Origin: an uncultured Lachnospiraceae bacterium
GTDB taxonomy: Bacteria > Bacillota > Clostridia > Lachnospirales > Lachnospiraceae
Length of the DNA: 24,351 nt
Reading direction: 5' to 3'
NCBI GenBank assembly: GCA_910588755.1
Contig: CAJUQZ010000058.1
Location: forward strand, 1 to 24,351
A program made the position numbers and the translations under genes. The notes below the pieces were generated by a model. It did no database searches. It was not told the DNA's origin and worked only from the letters and a program-made list of their open reading frames with translations. This document shows positions 13,719 through 22,194 of the stretch, in pieces (position 1 is the first letter of the stretch; the number at the start of each line of letters is the position of its first letter).

Positions 13719-13787
13719 GAGAGCAGCCAGGATATCATCGTGCCGCACAAGCTGATCCGTATTCAGTACCTCGATGTGATGTCATAA
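13719..13787 (+). pseudogene. 3'-end relic of a second lacI-type gene
   Basis: This stretch repeats the final 69 bases of the preceding lacI gene at a distance of 70 bp. Translated from 13728 it reads QDIIVPHKLIRIQYLDVMS and a stop, against QDIIVPHKLIRIQYLDVIS in the intact gene. Of the seven base differences in the last 60 bases, five are synonymous, one gives Ile to Met and one changes TAG to TAA. That pattern points to divergence as a translated paralog before the rest of the gene was lost. It is in a different frame from the intact gene, so it is not read through. Confidence 0.75.
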
Positions 13788-13936
13788 GGGGATCAGGACG
13801 AAAAGCTGCATATTGACAAATTTAACAGAGTGATTCACAAAAAAGAAACAGTGTAATAAAAAATAATAATACAATCAGGAAACTATCAACATATCATGAA
13901 AATGCCGCACAGCGCGGCGGAAAAGGAGAAAAGAGT

Positions 13937-16201
13937 ATGAACGTAAAGGCAAATTTGGAGACAGTAACACAGAAGATGTACGGAAAATCCATCAAGGAAC
14001 TTGATGACAGCCAGTTGTACTTTGCAATCCTCAATATGACAAAGGACATGATGAATGGCAAGGGTGTGATCAAGGGTAACAAAAAGGTATATTATATCTC
14101 GGCAGAGTTCCTGATCGGAAAACTGCTGTCCAACAATCTGATCAATCTTGGCATCTATGAGGAGCTCGACGCGGCGCTTGCGGAGGAAGGCAAGGCGCTT
14201 AGCCGTATCGAGGAGGTTGAGCCGGAGCCGTCTCTTGGAAACGGGGGACTTGGAAGGCTCGCTGCATGTTTTCTTGATTCCATCGCAAGCCTTGGCCTTC
14301 CTGGGGATGGCATCGGCCTGAATTATCATTTCGGACTTTTTAAGCAGGTGTTTAAGGACAGACAGCAGACTGCGGAGAAGAATGACTGGATCGAGCAGCA
14401 GTCCTGGCTGACGAAGACAGACATTTCCTTCCCTGTATACTTCGGAAAGAAGAAGGTAATGTCCAGACTGTACGATATTGATGTGATCGGATACGAACAG
14501 GGCATGAACAAGCTCCATCTGTTTGATATTGAGACGATCGATGAGAGCATAGTCAAGGATGGTATCAATTTTGACAAGGCAGACATCGACAAGAACCTGA
14601 CACTGTTCTTATATCCCGATGATTCCGACGAAGCCGGGCAGCAGCTGCGTATTTATCAGCAGTATTTTATGGTGTGCAACGGTGCACAGCTGATCTTAAA
14701 AGAGATGAAGGACAACGGCTACGATCTGCACAAACTGTACGATCATGCAGTAATACAGATTAACGATACGCACCCGACAATGGTTATTCCTGAACTGATC
14801 CGCATACTCACAGAGGACGAGGGATTTGACATGGACGAGGCCATTGACGTGGCCAGCAGGACCTGTGCGTACACAAATCACACAATCCTTGCAGAAGCGC
14901 TTGAAAAATGGCCAGTAAAATACCTGCAGAAGGTTGTTCCGCAGCTGATGCCGATTATCTGGGAGCTGGATAAGAGGGCGAACATTAAATACAAGGATCC
15001 CAGCGTGCAGATCATTGATGACAACATGCGCGTGCATATGGCGCACATTGATATCCATTATGGTTTTTCGGTAAATGGCGTTGCAGCGATTCACACAGAG
15101 ATTTTAAAGGACACAGAGCTGAACAACTTCTATAAGATTTATCCAGAGAAGTTCAACAACAAGACAAACGGCATTACATTCAGAAGATGGCTTCTGTCCT
15201 GCAACAGGGAGCTAGCAGCCTGCATCACCAAGGCGATCGGTGCTGGTTATAAGAAGGATGCAGCAGAACTTGAGAAGCTGATGGCGCATCTTGATGACGC
15301 AGCACTCTTAAAGGAGATCAAAGCGATCAAAAAGACCAAGAAGGAAGATCTTGTCTCATATCTCAAAGAGAACGAGGGACAGGACATTAATCCGAATTCC
15401 ATCTTTGACATTCAGGTGAAGAGACTCCATGAGTACAAGCGTCAGCAGATGAACGCGCTGTACATTATCCACAAGTACCTGGAGATCAAGGGCGGTAAGA
15501 AGCCATCGACACCGATCACGTTTATCTTCGGCGCAAAGGCGGCTCCGGCGTATACTATCGCACAGGATATCATTCACCTGCTGCTGTGCCTGGAGGAGAT
15601 CGTGAACAATGATCCGGATGTGAAGGATTACATGAAGGTTGTCATGGTCGAAAACTACAACGTAAGCTACGCTGAGAAACTCATACCAGCATGCGATATT
15701 TCAGAACAGATCTCGCTAGCGTCGAAGGAGGCAAGCGGCACAGGAAACATGAAGTTTATGCTGAACGGCGCTGTGACACTTGGCACAAGCGACGGTGCAA
15801 ACGTGGAGATTCACGAGCTTGTGGGCGATGAGAATATCTATATCTTCGGTGAGAAGTCCGAGCAGGTAATTGAGCATTATGCGAAGGCGGACTATGTGTC
15901 AAGGAGCTTTTATGACAAGAGTAGCGTGATCAAGGAGGCCGTGGACTTCATTACCAGCAGCGAGGTGGTGAAGGTCGGCAACGAGGAGCGCCTGACAAGA
16001 CTGAAGAACGAGCTTATCAACAAAGACTGGTTTATGACACTCTTAGACCTTGAGGACTATATCGAGACAAAGGATAGGATGTTCGAGGACTATAAGGACG
16101 AGGCGAAGTGGGAGAAGATGATGCTTGTAAATATCGCAAAGGCGGGCTTCTTCTCATCTGACAGAACGATTGCAGAGTACAATAGGGACATCTGGAAGTA
16201 A
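13937..16201 (+). CDS. glgP: Glycogen/alpha-glucan phosphorylase
   Basis: The ATG follows AAAAGGAGAAAAG. The 754-residue GT35 enzyme (somewhat shorter than the 815-residue E. coli protein) shows ISAEFLIGKLLSNNLINLG near residue 55, SLGNGGLGRLAACFLDSIAS (about 98-117) and FGLFKQVFKDRQQ. NDTHPTMVIPELIRIL and NGITFRRWL follow, then the pyridoxal-phosphate site ASKEASGTGNMKFMLNGAV with Lys606 as the cofactor lysine, and LGTSDGANVEI. It releases glucose-1-phosphate from alpha-1,4-glucan ends (EC 2.4.1.1). In context it works with the debranching enzyme at 9873 and is probably controlled by the LacI protein just upstream. The 150-bp gap before it holds a TTGACA (13813-13818) without a good -10 and a small GCCGC/GCGGC hairpin (13904-13918) directly before the RBS. 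Confidence 0.96.
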   Translation: MNVKANLETVTQKMYGKSIKELDDSQLYFAILNMTKDMMNGKGVIKGNKKVYYISAEFLIGKLLSNNLINLGIYEELDAALAEEGKALSRIEEVEPEPSLGNGGLGRLAACFLDSIASLGLPGDGIGLNYHFGLFKQVFKDRQQTAEKNDWIEQQSWLTKTDISFPVYFGKKKVMSRLYDIDVIGYEQGMNKLHLFDIETIDESIVKDGINFDKADIDKNLTLFLYPDDSDEAGQQLRIYQQYFMVCNGAQLILKEMKDNGYDLHKLYDHAVIQINDTHPTMVIPELIRILTEDEGFDMDEAIDVASRTCAYTNHTILAEALEKWPVKYLQKVVPQLMPIIWELDKRANIKYKDPSVQIIDDNMRVHMAHIDIHYGFSVNGVAAIHTEILKDTELNNFYKIYPEKFNNKTNGITFRRWLLSCNRELAACITKAIGAGYKKDAAELEKLMAHLDDAALLKEIKAIKKTKKEDLVSYLKENEGQDINPNSIFDIQVKRLHEYKRQQMNALYIIHKYLEIKGGKKPSTPITFIFGAKAAPAYTIAQDIIHLLLCLEEIVNNDPDVKDYMKVVMVENYNVSYAEKLIPACDISEQISLASKEASGTGNMKFMLNGAVTLGTSDGANVEIHELVGDENIYIFGEKSEQVIEHYAKADYVSRSFYDKSSVIKEAVDFITSSEVVKVGNEERLTRLKNELINKDWFMTLLDLEDYIETKDRMFEDYKDEAKWEKMMLVNIAKAGFFSSDRTIAEYNRDIWK

Positions 16202-16223
16202 ATACAGATTGATAATACAAAAA

Positions 16224-16271
16224 ACAGACAGAGGGCTGAACAGTTTGAAAGATGTTCAGCCCTCTGTCTGT
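16224..16271 (+). terminator. Long perfect hairpin behind glgP
   Basis: The arms 16224-16242 (ACAGACAGAGGGCTGAACA) and 16253-16271 are perfect 19-bp reverse complements around a 10-nt loop. No T-run follows, so it may act as an mRNA-stabilising or weak terminator structure. Confidence 0.65.
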
Positions 16272-16333
16272 ATGCGCTTGCGGATTATGATTCAATTACT
16301 GTCTGCTTTACGTGTAGATTTGTTGTTCTGGGG

Positions 16334-16362
16334 TTTTCATAATAGTGTGACTGTGTTAAAAT
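16334..16362 (+). promoter_or_regulatory. Candidate promoter of the membrane-protein trio
   Basis: TTTTCA (16334-16339), 17-bp spacer, TAAAAT (16357-16362), about 44 bp before the ATG at 16407. Confidence 0.4.
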
Positions 16363-16406
16363 GATTCAGGAAACCCAATACAAATCAAAAGAGGCAGGAG
16401 CTATAG

Positions 16407-18533
16407 ATGGATAATGAAAAAAGATATGCGTATATATTAGAGAAGGCGGAGGTGGGGGAATTTTGCCGTCACGCCATGTGGGAGTCGATAAAGCACCGAA
16501 AGTGGGTATGGCTGCGGCTGGCTGTCATACTGGTTTTGGAGCTGGTCCTTTTGCCACGCGTCGGCATATGGGCAGCGGGAATCACTGTGGTGGTGGTGAT
16601 GATATCGCTTGTCAAGGGTGTCATTCATATCTATAAGACAGTTTCTGGATACCGGTGGGCGGTATGGATTGAGGGCGATATGTTAAAGGTGGTTAGGGGC
16701 AGCAGGGGGAGTGAACTGCCCTGCAGCAGCGTACAGCTGGTTCGGACAACGCGCCGCCTGCTCATGCTCGGATATCTGCAGACGGCGCAGCGTCCGGCAT
16801 GGTTTATCCTTCCGCTGCGCGTATTTGCAGACGGGCGGGACAAGGACTGGTTTCTGGACAGGCTCCAAAACCCGCAACCGTCAGAAAACGTCGGTGGTCA
16901 TGCGGAACCCGTGGAGGGAGGGCTGTGCTTTACATACACGCTTGATGCCGGAAAATGGGTACAGTTTCAGAGGGACGCGCTGGGGGTCGTGACCAGTGGC
17001 ACGCTCGGAATGATGGAGCGGGTACGTCTGGTATTGGTATGGGGGCTATTTACCGTGTCCGCTGTACTGATCTGTGTTTATCTGGTTGCGGGACGTCTTG
17101 TCTGGCAGTCGGCTGCATATGGTATAGGGCTTGCACTTTTGTTTATGCTTCGATTTTTTACCAGGGATCCAAAGAAAATGTTCAGAAAGCAGATTCAGAC
17201 GCCGGTTGTCAGGGACCGGGAGTGTGGTGTGTGGCAGATTACCATGTCAGAGGCAGAGGTGTGCGCGCAGCTGCCCACAGGCGCCCGGAATCATTATGAC
17301 TGGGAGAGCCTTGGCTGGCTTGTGGAGACAGGAGATGCCTATTACCTTTTTTATAAGGACAGGAAGCATTATGTGATGATCGCAAAGGAGAGTTTTCAGG
17401 ACTGGAATCAGGTGTCTGCCATGCATGCGCTCTGTGCGCGAAAGGGTGTAAAGTCTGTTCGGGGACGCAGGATGCACTATCTGCCGGACTGGGCGTTTAT
17501 TCTGACGATCGTACTCTTTTTTGCGCTGTGTATCGAGTTGCTATTCATCAGTATTTTCAGAAGTCATGTGCAGGAGGCGCGCGACCAGCTGGAGTGGGCG
17601 TCACAGGAAATACGCAGTCAGCTTGAGGAGATGTCGCAGGAGACGTACGGCGGTCTGGGGGAGAAGTCACAGGAAACATATGGAGATCAAAAGGAGGTAC
17701 AGCAGGAGATGTCACAGGAAATGTATGGCGGTCTGGAAGATGCGCAGCAGGAGATGCGCGGTCTTCTGGAGGGAGCGCCGCAGGAAGCGCGCGGCGGACA
17801 GGAGGAAGCATCACTAGAGGCGTCTGGTGCTCTGGAGGAAGTACCGCAGGAAATATACTGGTCTGACGCGTTTGATCCGGCGGATTACCCGGACTATGTG
17901 GCGCTGGATGAACAGGTGGAGGTGCTCGAGACACTTGGACTGCATGTGTCGGAGGATGTTGTTGCGTCCGTGCGCGAGTCTATGACAGTGCCCGGTATGC
18001 AGGTTATGATTGAAGGATATCCCTATACTTGGCTCCTCACCCACCTTGGCGCACCGCAGTACAATGAGGACTGGACTGCGGTAGAGAAATATGCACAGGA
18101 TGTGTTCTGGTTTGATTTTGAGGGAATGGGCCTTGAAACGGATTATATAAATATTCTAAACGGTATGCTTGCGCTGGCGCAGGGCAGCTGTCTTGACACG
18201 GTGACAGACATTGCCGAGGATACTACAGATATTGACTGGGAAAAGGGCAGGGGAACCATCGTGCTTCGTCTGGAATGGAATAGTCAGGCGTATCACTGGG
18301 AGATGACTGTGCACAATGACTGGATCGACAGCGATGTGCTTGGTGTGCTGAATGCACTGCTGGCACAGGAAAACGATCAGCGGCGCTTTTATGTGACCGG
18401 AGACAATGCACAGGGAGCCATCGTGCTGTTTGGCACAACAGAGCGGGCAGAGGCGTTCCAGGAGGCGACAGGATTGGAGCTGGAAAGTGACACGACGTGG
18501 AGTGTCGAGCAGCAGGAGATGTCTAAACAGTGA
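16407..18533 (+). CDS. Large membrane protein with two YcxB-like modules, a repeat linker and a unique C-terminal domain
   Basis: The start follows an AGGCAGGAG site. The 708-residue protein has a short cytosolic N terminus and a first pair of membrane helices (about 36-50 and 53-72). A YcxB-like soluble part (81-152) follows, with ELPCSSVQLVRTT and ILPLRVF. A second helix pair (206-227, 232-251) and a second YcxB-like part (256-345) come next, with YDWESLGWLVETGDAYYLFY and MIAKESF. A fifth helix (361-384), a Q/E/G-rich repeat linker (388-484) and a C-terminal alpha/beta domain of about 220 residues complete it. The C-terminal domain contains YPYTWLLTHLGAPQYNEDW and DWIDSDVLGVLNALL; I do not recognise it. 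The odd number of helices would put that domain outside the cell if the N terminus is inside. The last 57 bases, including the stop, are tandemly duplicated. Confidence 0.7.
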   Translation: MDNEKRYAYILEKAEVGEFCRHAMWESIKHRKWVWLRLAVILVLELVLLPRVGIWAAGITVVVVMISLVKGVIHIYKTVSGYRWAVWIEGDMLKVVRGSRGSELPCSSVQLVRTTRRLLMLGYLQTAQRPAWFILPLRVFADGRDKDWFLDRLQNPQPSENVGGHAEPVEGGLCFTYTLDAGKWVQFQRDALGVVTSGTLGMMERVRLVLVWGLFTVSAVLICVYLVAGRLVWQSAAYGIGLALLFMLRFFTRDPKKMFRKQIQTPVVRDRECGVWQITMSEAEVCAQLPTGARNHYDWESLGWLVETGDAYYLFYKDRKHYVMIAKESFQDWNQVSAMHALCARKGVKSVRGRRMHYLPDWAFILTIVLFFALCIELLFISIFRSHVQEARDQLEWASQEIRSQLEEMSQETYGGLGEKSQETYGDQKEVQQEMSQEMYGGLEDAQQEMRGLLEGAPQEARGGQEEASLEASGALEEVPQEIYWSDAFDPADYPDYVALDEQVEVLETLGLHVSEDVVASVRESMTVPGMQVMIEGYPYTWLLTHLGAPQYNEDWTAVEKYAQDVFWFDFEGMGLETDYINILNGMLALAQGSCLDTVTDIAEDTTDIDWEKGRGTIVLRLEWNSQAYHWEMTVHNDWIDSDVLGVLNALLAQENDQRRFYVTGDNAQGAIVLFGTTERAEAFQEATGLELESDTTWSVEQQEMSKQ
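17568..17858 (+). repeat. Degenerate in-gene repeats encoding a Q/E-rich linker
   Basis: Residues 388-484 consist of imperfect 11-15-residue units built on a (S/P)QE.YGG(L/Q)E pattern: SQETYGGLGEK, SQETYGDQKEVQQEM, SQEMYGGLEDAQQEM, PQEARGGQEEASLEA and PQEIY. At the DNA level short blocks such as CAGGAAAT(A/G)TA(T/C)G and GGTCTGGA recur. This suggests slippage-driven growth of a helical or flexible spacer after the last membrane helix. Confidence 0.7.
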
Positions 18534-18611
18534 GGGACGAGGATAAGAAGCAAATGGAGTGTCGAGTAGCAGGAGATGGCTGAACAGCAAAGGACGAGGA
18601 TAAGAAGCAAA
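18498..18611 (+). repeat. 57-bp tandem duplication spanning the stop codon of the membrane protein gene
   Basis: Copy 1 (18498-18554) and copy 2 (18555-18611) both begin TGGAGTGTCGAG and end AGGATAAGAAGCAAA. They differ at a handful of bases, including C to T that makes an in-frame TAG in copy 2 and TGAG to CAAA at the stop of copy 1. The unit is 19 codons long. Confidence 0.85.
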
Positions 18612-18637
18612 TCAGGGGATTTGTGGGGGGAAAGCGG

Positions 18638-19279
18638 ATGGGAGAATATGCGGTTGAGAAGGGCAATATGCAAAAGCTTCTGACGGGCGCCAGAATGGTT
18701 GAATACTGTTATGGGGAAATATTCAGTCTCTGGTTTCAGCAGGGGAGTATGACATTTGCGCTGCGCGTGGATGCGCCCTGCTGGTTTGGGGAGAAATCGG
18801 ACTGGCTGGAGAGGGCGGATGTGCCTATAATCGGGATGGGGCGGTCTGAGAGAGAGGATTGTCTGCTGGCGTATGAGCTGACAAGACTGCGGTATTACAA
18901 TCTGATCGAGGTGGAAAAGGTGGATTTTCTAAAGGAACATGTAGAGATTACATTTTCAAAAGGAAATGTCCTGGCCATCGTATACGATGCGCTGTCCGAA
19001 GCGGATTATAATGAAGCTTATGAGTATGAGTGGTATCTGGAAGAAATGAGTCCCCAGAAGGGTTCAGGGCAGATCGTGGTTGGCTGCAGCGGGGGCGTGT
19101 TTTTTCAGAAGAATATCGGGGAGCTTTGTTTGTTGTGGGTGCGCGACCGCCTGTGGCTGGGAAGCACATACTGCGTTTCAGTTGAGGGGGAGGTCTGGCG
19201 GCTGCAAAACGGGCTGGAGCTGACGGACGAGAACGGGAACCACTATGTGGTTGAGACAGTGGGGATGTCGCATTACTAG
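18638..19279 (+). CDS. Unrecognised protein, probably truncated by an amber codon
   Basis: I prefer the ATG at 18638, preceded by a GGGGGGAAAG stretch; an in-frame GTG at 18623 is inside that stretch. The 213-residue product is acidic, has no membrane segment or signal peptide, and is rich in aromatic residues (EYCYGEIFSLWFQQGSMTF, ALSEADYNEAYEYEWYLEEM). The N-terminal half is strand-rich, like an immunity- or SMI1-type fold, but no family is recognised. The frame stops at TAG (19277-19279), yet 28 further sense codons follow in the same frame, with coding-like composition, up to TGA at 19364-19366. It follows the large membrane protein by about 100 bp and is likely co-transcribed with it. 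Confidence 0.55.
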   Translation: MGEYAVEKGNMQKLLTGARMVEYCYGEIFSLWFQQGSMTFALRVDAPCWFGEKSDWLERADVPIIGMGRSEREDCLLAYELTRLRYYNLIEVEKVDFLKEHVEITFSKGNVLAIVYDALSEADYNEAYEYEWYLEEMSPQKGSGQIVVGCSGGVFFQKNIGELCLLWVRDRLWLGSTYCVSVEGEVWRLQNGLELTDENGNHYVVETVGMSHY

Positions 19280-19366
19280 GAGATAGAGAGCTACCAGGGA
19301 AAGGCGGAGCTTGTCTTACGCGGTGATGTAGCGCATATTGGTGGGCGCCTGTATCTGGCGGAATGA
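19280..19366 (+). other. In-frame coding-like extension behind the amber codon
   Basis: Reading on from the TAG gives EIESYQGKAELVLRGDVAHI and then GGRLYLAE before TGA. Alternating hydrophobic residues suggest two beta strands completing the fold of the preceding protein. It has no start codon or RBS of its own. It is either the cut-off tail of a newly truncated gene or a readthrough extension. Confidence 0.5.
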
Positions 19367-19410
19367 TTATTCAAACACGTTCTGGGGAAATGGAAATAAG
19401 GAGGCTGTAG

Positions 19411-19830
19411 ATGAACCTTTTTGAATTAAAGAAGTATCAGTGGTGGGATTATATGGAGTCTGTGATGCGGTATGTCAATCTGGAAAAGATTTCCTTTGAA
19501 CAAAATAATCTTGTGCAGTTTTCCTTTATCAATTCATACGATGGCGGATTTTACAGGAACCTGATCTGTAAGCAGGTATTGAAATGCTGTATTGAAAATG
19601 ATCCGTTTGACGATAATGAGCCATTTGCGTATTTTGTGCCGGATGTATATAAAAAGGAGCTAAGCCGGGAGGAGCTTTCGTGTGCCCTGTCCTATACCCA
19701 CTATGGATATCCGGTTGATCCCGCCGGTCTGGGGCGTCGGTGGCTGGTGGCGATCATAGGGAGTGAGATTTATATTGAGCTAATCTGTGGCGAGGTGATT
19801 GTGACAGAGAAAAGCGCGGGAGAGCTATAG
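19411..19830 (+). CDS. Small unrecognised protein, third gene of the trio
   Basis: The ATG has an excellent AAGGAGG site. The 139-residue soluble protein is aromatic- and acidic-rich (KKYQWWDYMESVMRYVNLEK, DPFDDNEPFAYFVPDVYKKE) and ends in a hydrophobic strand pair (RRWLVAIIGSEIYIELICGE). I recognise no family. Size, acidity and position behind two other orphan genes resemble immunity-type proteins of polymorphic toxin loci, but nothing proves that. Its last 6 bases overlap the 3' end of the convergent transglutaminase-like gene, with no terminator between them, so antisense overlap of the two transcripts is likely. Confidence 0.6.
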   Translation: MNLFELKKYQWWDYMESVMRYVNLEKISFEQNNLVQFSFINSYDGGFYRNLICKQVLKCCIENDPFDDNEPFAYFVPDVYKKELSREELSCALSYTHYGYPVDPAGLGRRWLVAIIGSEIYIELICGEVIVTEKSAGEL

Positions 19831-22194
19831 CAGTCCGCGCGCTTCGTCATAGGTCTGTCTGGAAATCTCTGTCTGGGAGAATGCGGCTTCATTCAGGGCC
19901 TTGATCAGGAGGTCGGGTGAAGCCTTTTCTGATGTCAACAGCTTTTTGTGTGAAAGCAGTAAAACCTGTTCTTCAAAATTTCTGGCATGGGTAAGCTGTG
20001 TGGCAAATGCCGCACCAAGCTTTCTGTCCCAGCTACTTTTGCGGCAGATGCGACGTATCGTCTGCCGGTACTGCATCAGCAGTTTGCCGCTGCGGTCTGC
20101 GCGGCGGTAGCGGCAGTGCCAGAGGACTTTTCTGGTGAGGAATACAGCAGGGACGAGTGTGAGCAGCAGGGCAAGGCAGAGGGCAAACCCATAGGCCGAT
20201 GACCGCAGGGCGCTGGCAATGCTGGTAGCGCCTTGTGTCTGGGGGTCAGCGGCGCTCTCTGATCCGTCTGTCTGAAATAGTTTGAGGAACATGTCCCATA
20301 TGCTGTTTTGGCTTTCCTCCTCGGTCTGGAAAGGGGTAAATTCAACAGGATACCATCCTGTGCTTTCATCGTACACTTCCACCCACGCATGGGCATTTCC
20401 GTCAGATGCGTCGTAGGATACGACGGCATTTGGTTCGAGCAGGGAGGGGCCGTCATAGTAGTCTGTGACATTTTTGTCTGTCAGTGTGGCATCTGTGGCG
20501 ACATCGATGGCGTCGATGGCATAGCCTTCCACATAGCGCGCAGGAATTCCCATGTGGCGCAGGATCAGAACGGCAGCGCTTGCAAAGTGCGCACAGTAGC
20601 CCTTTTGTTTTTCTGCCAGAAAGTAATTGACGAAATCCTTTTTTCTCGGTGTGGCGCCAGGACTTAGCGTATAGGGAAAATTTTGCTGGAAATAGTCCCT
20701 AAGCTGGCTGGTGATTTCCTCAGTGGAGCCATTGAGCGCGGCTTTTTGACAAAATATGGCGATAACGTCCTGATTCTGCTCTGGAACAAAGAGCCATCTG
20801 TCGTCCGTCAGAGGTCCAGTAGTTGTGGGAAGATAGTCCAGCAGCAGCGGATAAAAGACATAGGTCTGTTCCCGGTTCTCCTCACTGTGGGGTGAGGTTC
20901 CATACAGCCCATACATGAGTGTGTCTTCAACCAGCGTGTCCTCGGTATAATACGGAACATAGATGCCGACTGGTGCCGCCACGTTTCGGACTTTCATGAT
21001 ACCCCTGGCGTAACCGGGAAGACCCGCATGGTAGCCTTTTGCCAACAGCTGGGTTGTCTCGAAGTTCCATATTTCGAGTGGTGGTGGCGGCATGCTTCGG
21101 AGCGGATCCTCATGGGCATACAGGATTTCCCAGCGGTTTTCGTAGGGTACATACATGCCGCCGGTAAAGCTCTTGAGGTAGATTCTGTCGTAGGTGTAGG
21201 GAACAAATTCAATCGTCAGGTCTGTCTCATAGTCTAGGCGCACGGAGTTGACGCCGCCTAGTTGTCCGTCCTTTAGCCCGCCGGTTGTCTGATAGAAATT
21301 AAACAGTCCGGTTACGCCTAATAGGTACAGATTTTCCATATAGTCCATCGAGCGGAGTTTGAAAGCGCTTCTGGTGCGTTCTGTCTGGTAGACAGTCCGG
21401 GGAAGAACCAGCTCTGTGATAGCTGTAGTAGTACTACATATCGATATTACAATAAACAATGTGCCCAGTGCGGCCCTTCCGGAGAAACTCCCAGGGAAGC
21501 AGTGCTTTTTTGCTGCCCTTCTGATGGATTTCTGGTAGGATTTGGACCTGGTTCTGGGGGCGTGGTATCTGTGCCGGTGCAATATATATGCGGTGGTGAT
21601 GCCGGCAGCATAGAGGAGCACATAGGAGGCGGGCGGTTCTTTTTCCAGATAGATGGGAACGAGCAGGAAGAAACTGGAAAATATCGTTACTGGCAGATAT
21701 CGTACCTTGCGTGCGGTCAGTCCGTTTGCAAAGATACTGCCAATCAGGGCAAAGAAGCACATGGCAACGGAGATGGCAAGGGCATGGTTTTCAACCTGCT
21801 CTGCGTAGCTGACTTGTGCGCTGGACCCGAAGAAAGCTGTCGCTGCGGTGGAAATATCGTTCAGAATCCCGTAGAAGCCGCTGCTGATGTAGGTCTGCAG
21901 TCCAAATCCGGCATTCATGACAAAGATAAATATTAGGATGTATCCAAGGTTTTCCCACCACACGGCAAAGTACAGTGAGGCGCAGTAGAGTGCGGACAGA
22001 AGGCAGGCTGCAAAAAAGATCCACTTGTCATAGGAAATGCCAAAGGCGGACAGCATTCCGCCAAGACTGCCTGCGACGATGGCAAACAGCATAAAAGCGC
22101 GCACGAGAAGATCCGTCCATCTTCTTTCGCGCGCCTCGCAAAAGCTGCCGGACAGCTCGATGCCCTCAGATAATAAAATCGTCTTCTCAGCCAT
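19825..22194 (-). CDS. Transglutaminase-like membrane protein (TgpA/DUF3488-type architecture)
   Basis: This 789-residue protein has about seven membrane helices in its first 260 residues (30-50, 58-78, 84-98, 138-156, 168-182, 189-205, 241-258). A large extracytoplasmic part, one helix near 670-695 and a basic cytosolic tail follow. The transglutaminase-like core carries Cys534 in KGYCAHFASAAVLILRHMGI, His602 in NAHAWVEVYDE and an acidic third residue at Glu618 in WYPVEFTP, where many members have Asp. Such proteins occur next to MoxR and DUF58 genes across bacteria and are thought to act on proteins or peptides at the cell surface; the exact reaction is unproven. The start overlaps the DUF58 gene by 8 bp, showing translational coupling. 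Confidence 0.85.
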   Translation of the reverse strand: MAEKTILLSEGIELSGSFCEARERRWTDLLVRAFMLFAIVAGSLGGMLSAFGISYDKWIFFAACLLSALYCASLYFAVWWENLGYILIFIFVMNAGFGLQTYISSGFYGILNDISTAATAFFGSSAQVSYAEQVENHALAISVAMCFFALIGSIFANGLTARKVRYLPVTIFSSFFLLVPIYLEKEPPASYVLLYAAGITTAYILHRHRYHAPRTRSKSYQKSIRRAAKKHCFPGSFSGRAALGTLFIVISICSTTTAITELVLPRTVYQTERTRSAFKLRSMDYMENLYLLGVTGLFNFYQTTGGLKDGQLGGVNSVRLDYETDLTIEFVPYTYDRIYLKSFTGGMYVPYENRWEILYAHEDPLRSMPPPPLEIWNFETTQLLAKGYHAGLPGYARGIMKVRNVAAPVGIYVPYYTEDTLVEDTLMYGLYGTSPHSEENREQTYVFYPLLLDYLPTTTGPLTDDRWLFVPEQNQDVIAIFCQKAALNGSTEEITSQLRDYFQQNFPYTLSPGATPRKKDFVNYFLAEKQKGYCAHFASAAVLILRHMGIPARYVEGYAIDAIDVATDATLTDKNVTDYYDGPSLLEPNAVVSYDASDGNAHAWVEVYDESTGWYPVEFTPFQTEEESQNSIWDMFLKLFQTDGSESAADPQTQGATSIASALRSSAYGFALCLALLLTLVPAVFLTRKVLWHCRYRRADRSGKLLMQYRQTIRRICRKSSWDRKLGAAFATQLTHARNFEEQVLLLSHKKLLTSEKASPDLLIKALNEAAFSQTEISRQTYDEARGLL

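Noticed and set aside
17557..17934. Proline-rich 125-codon frame on the minus strand
   Set aside because: It is the complement of the Q/E-rich repeat region; repetitive coding DNA commonly yields long antisense frames.
21361..21374. cre-like TGAAAGCGCTTCTG
   Set aside because: It lies deep inside the transglutaminase-like coding region and its right half deviates from the consensus.
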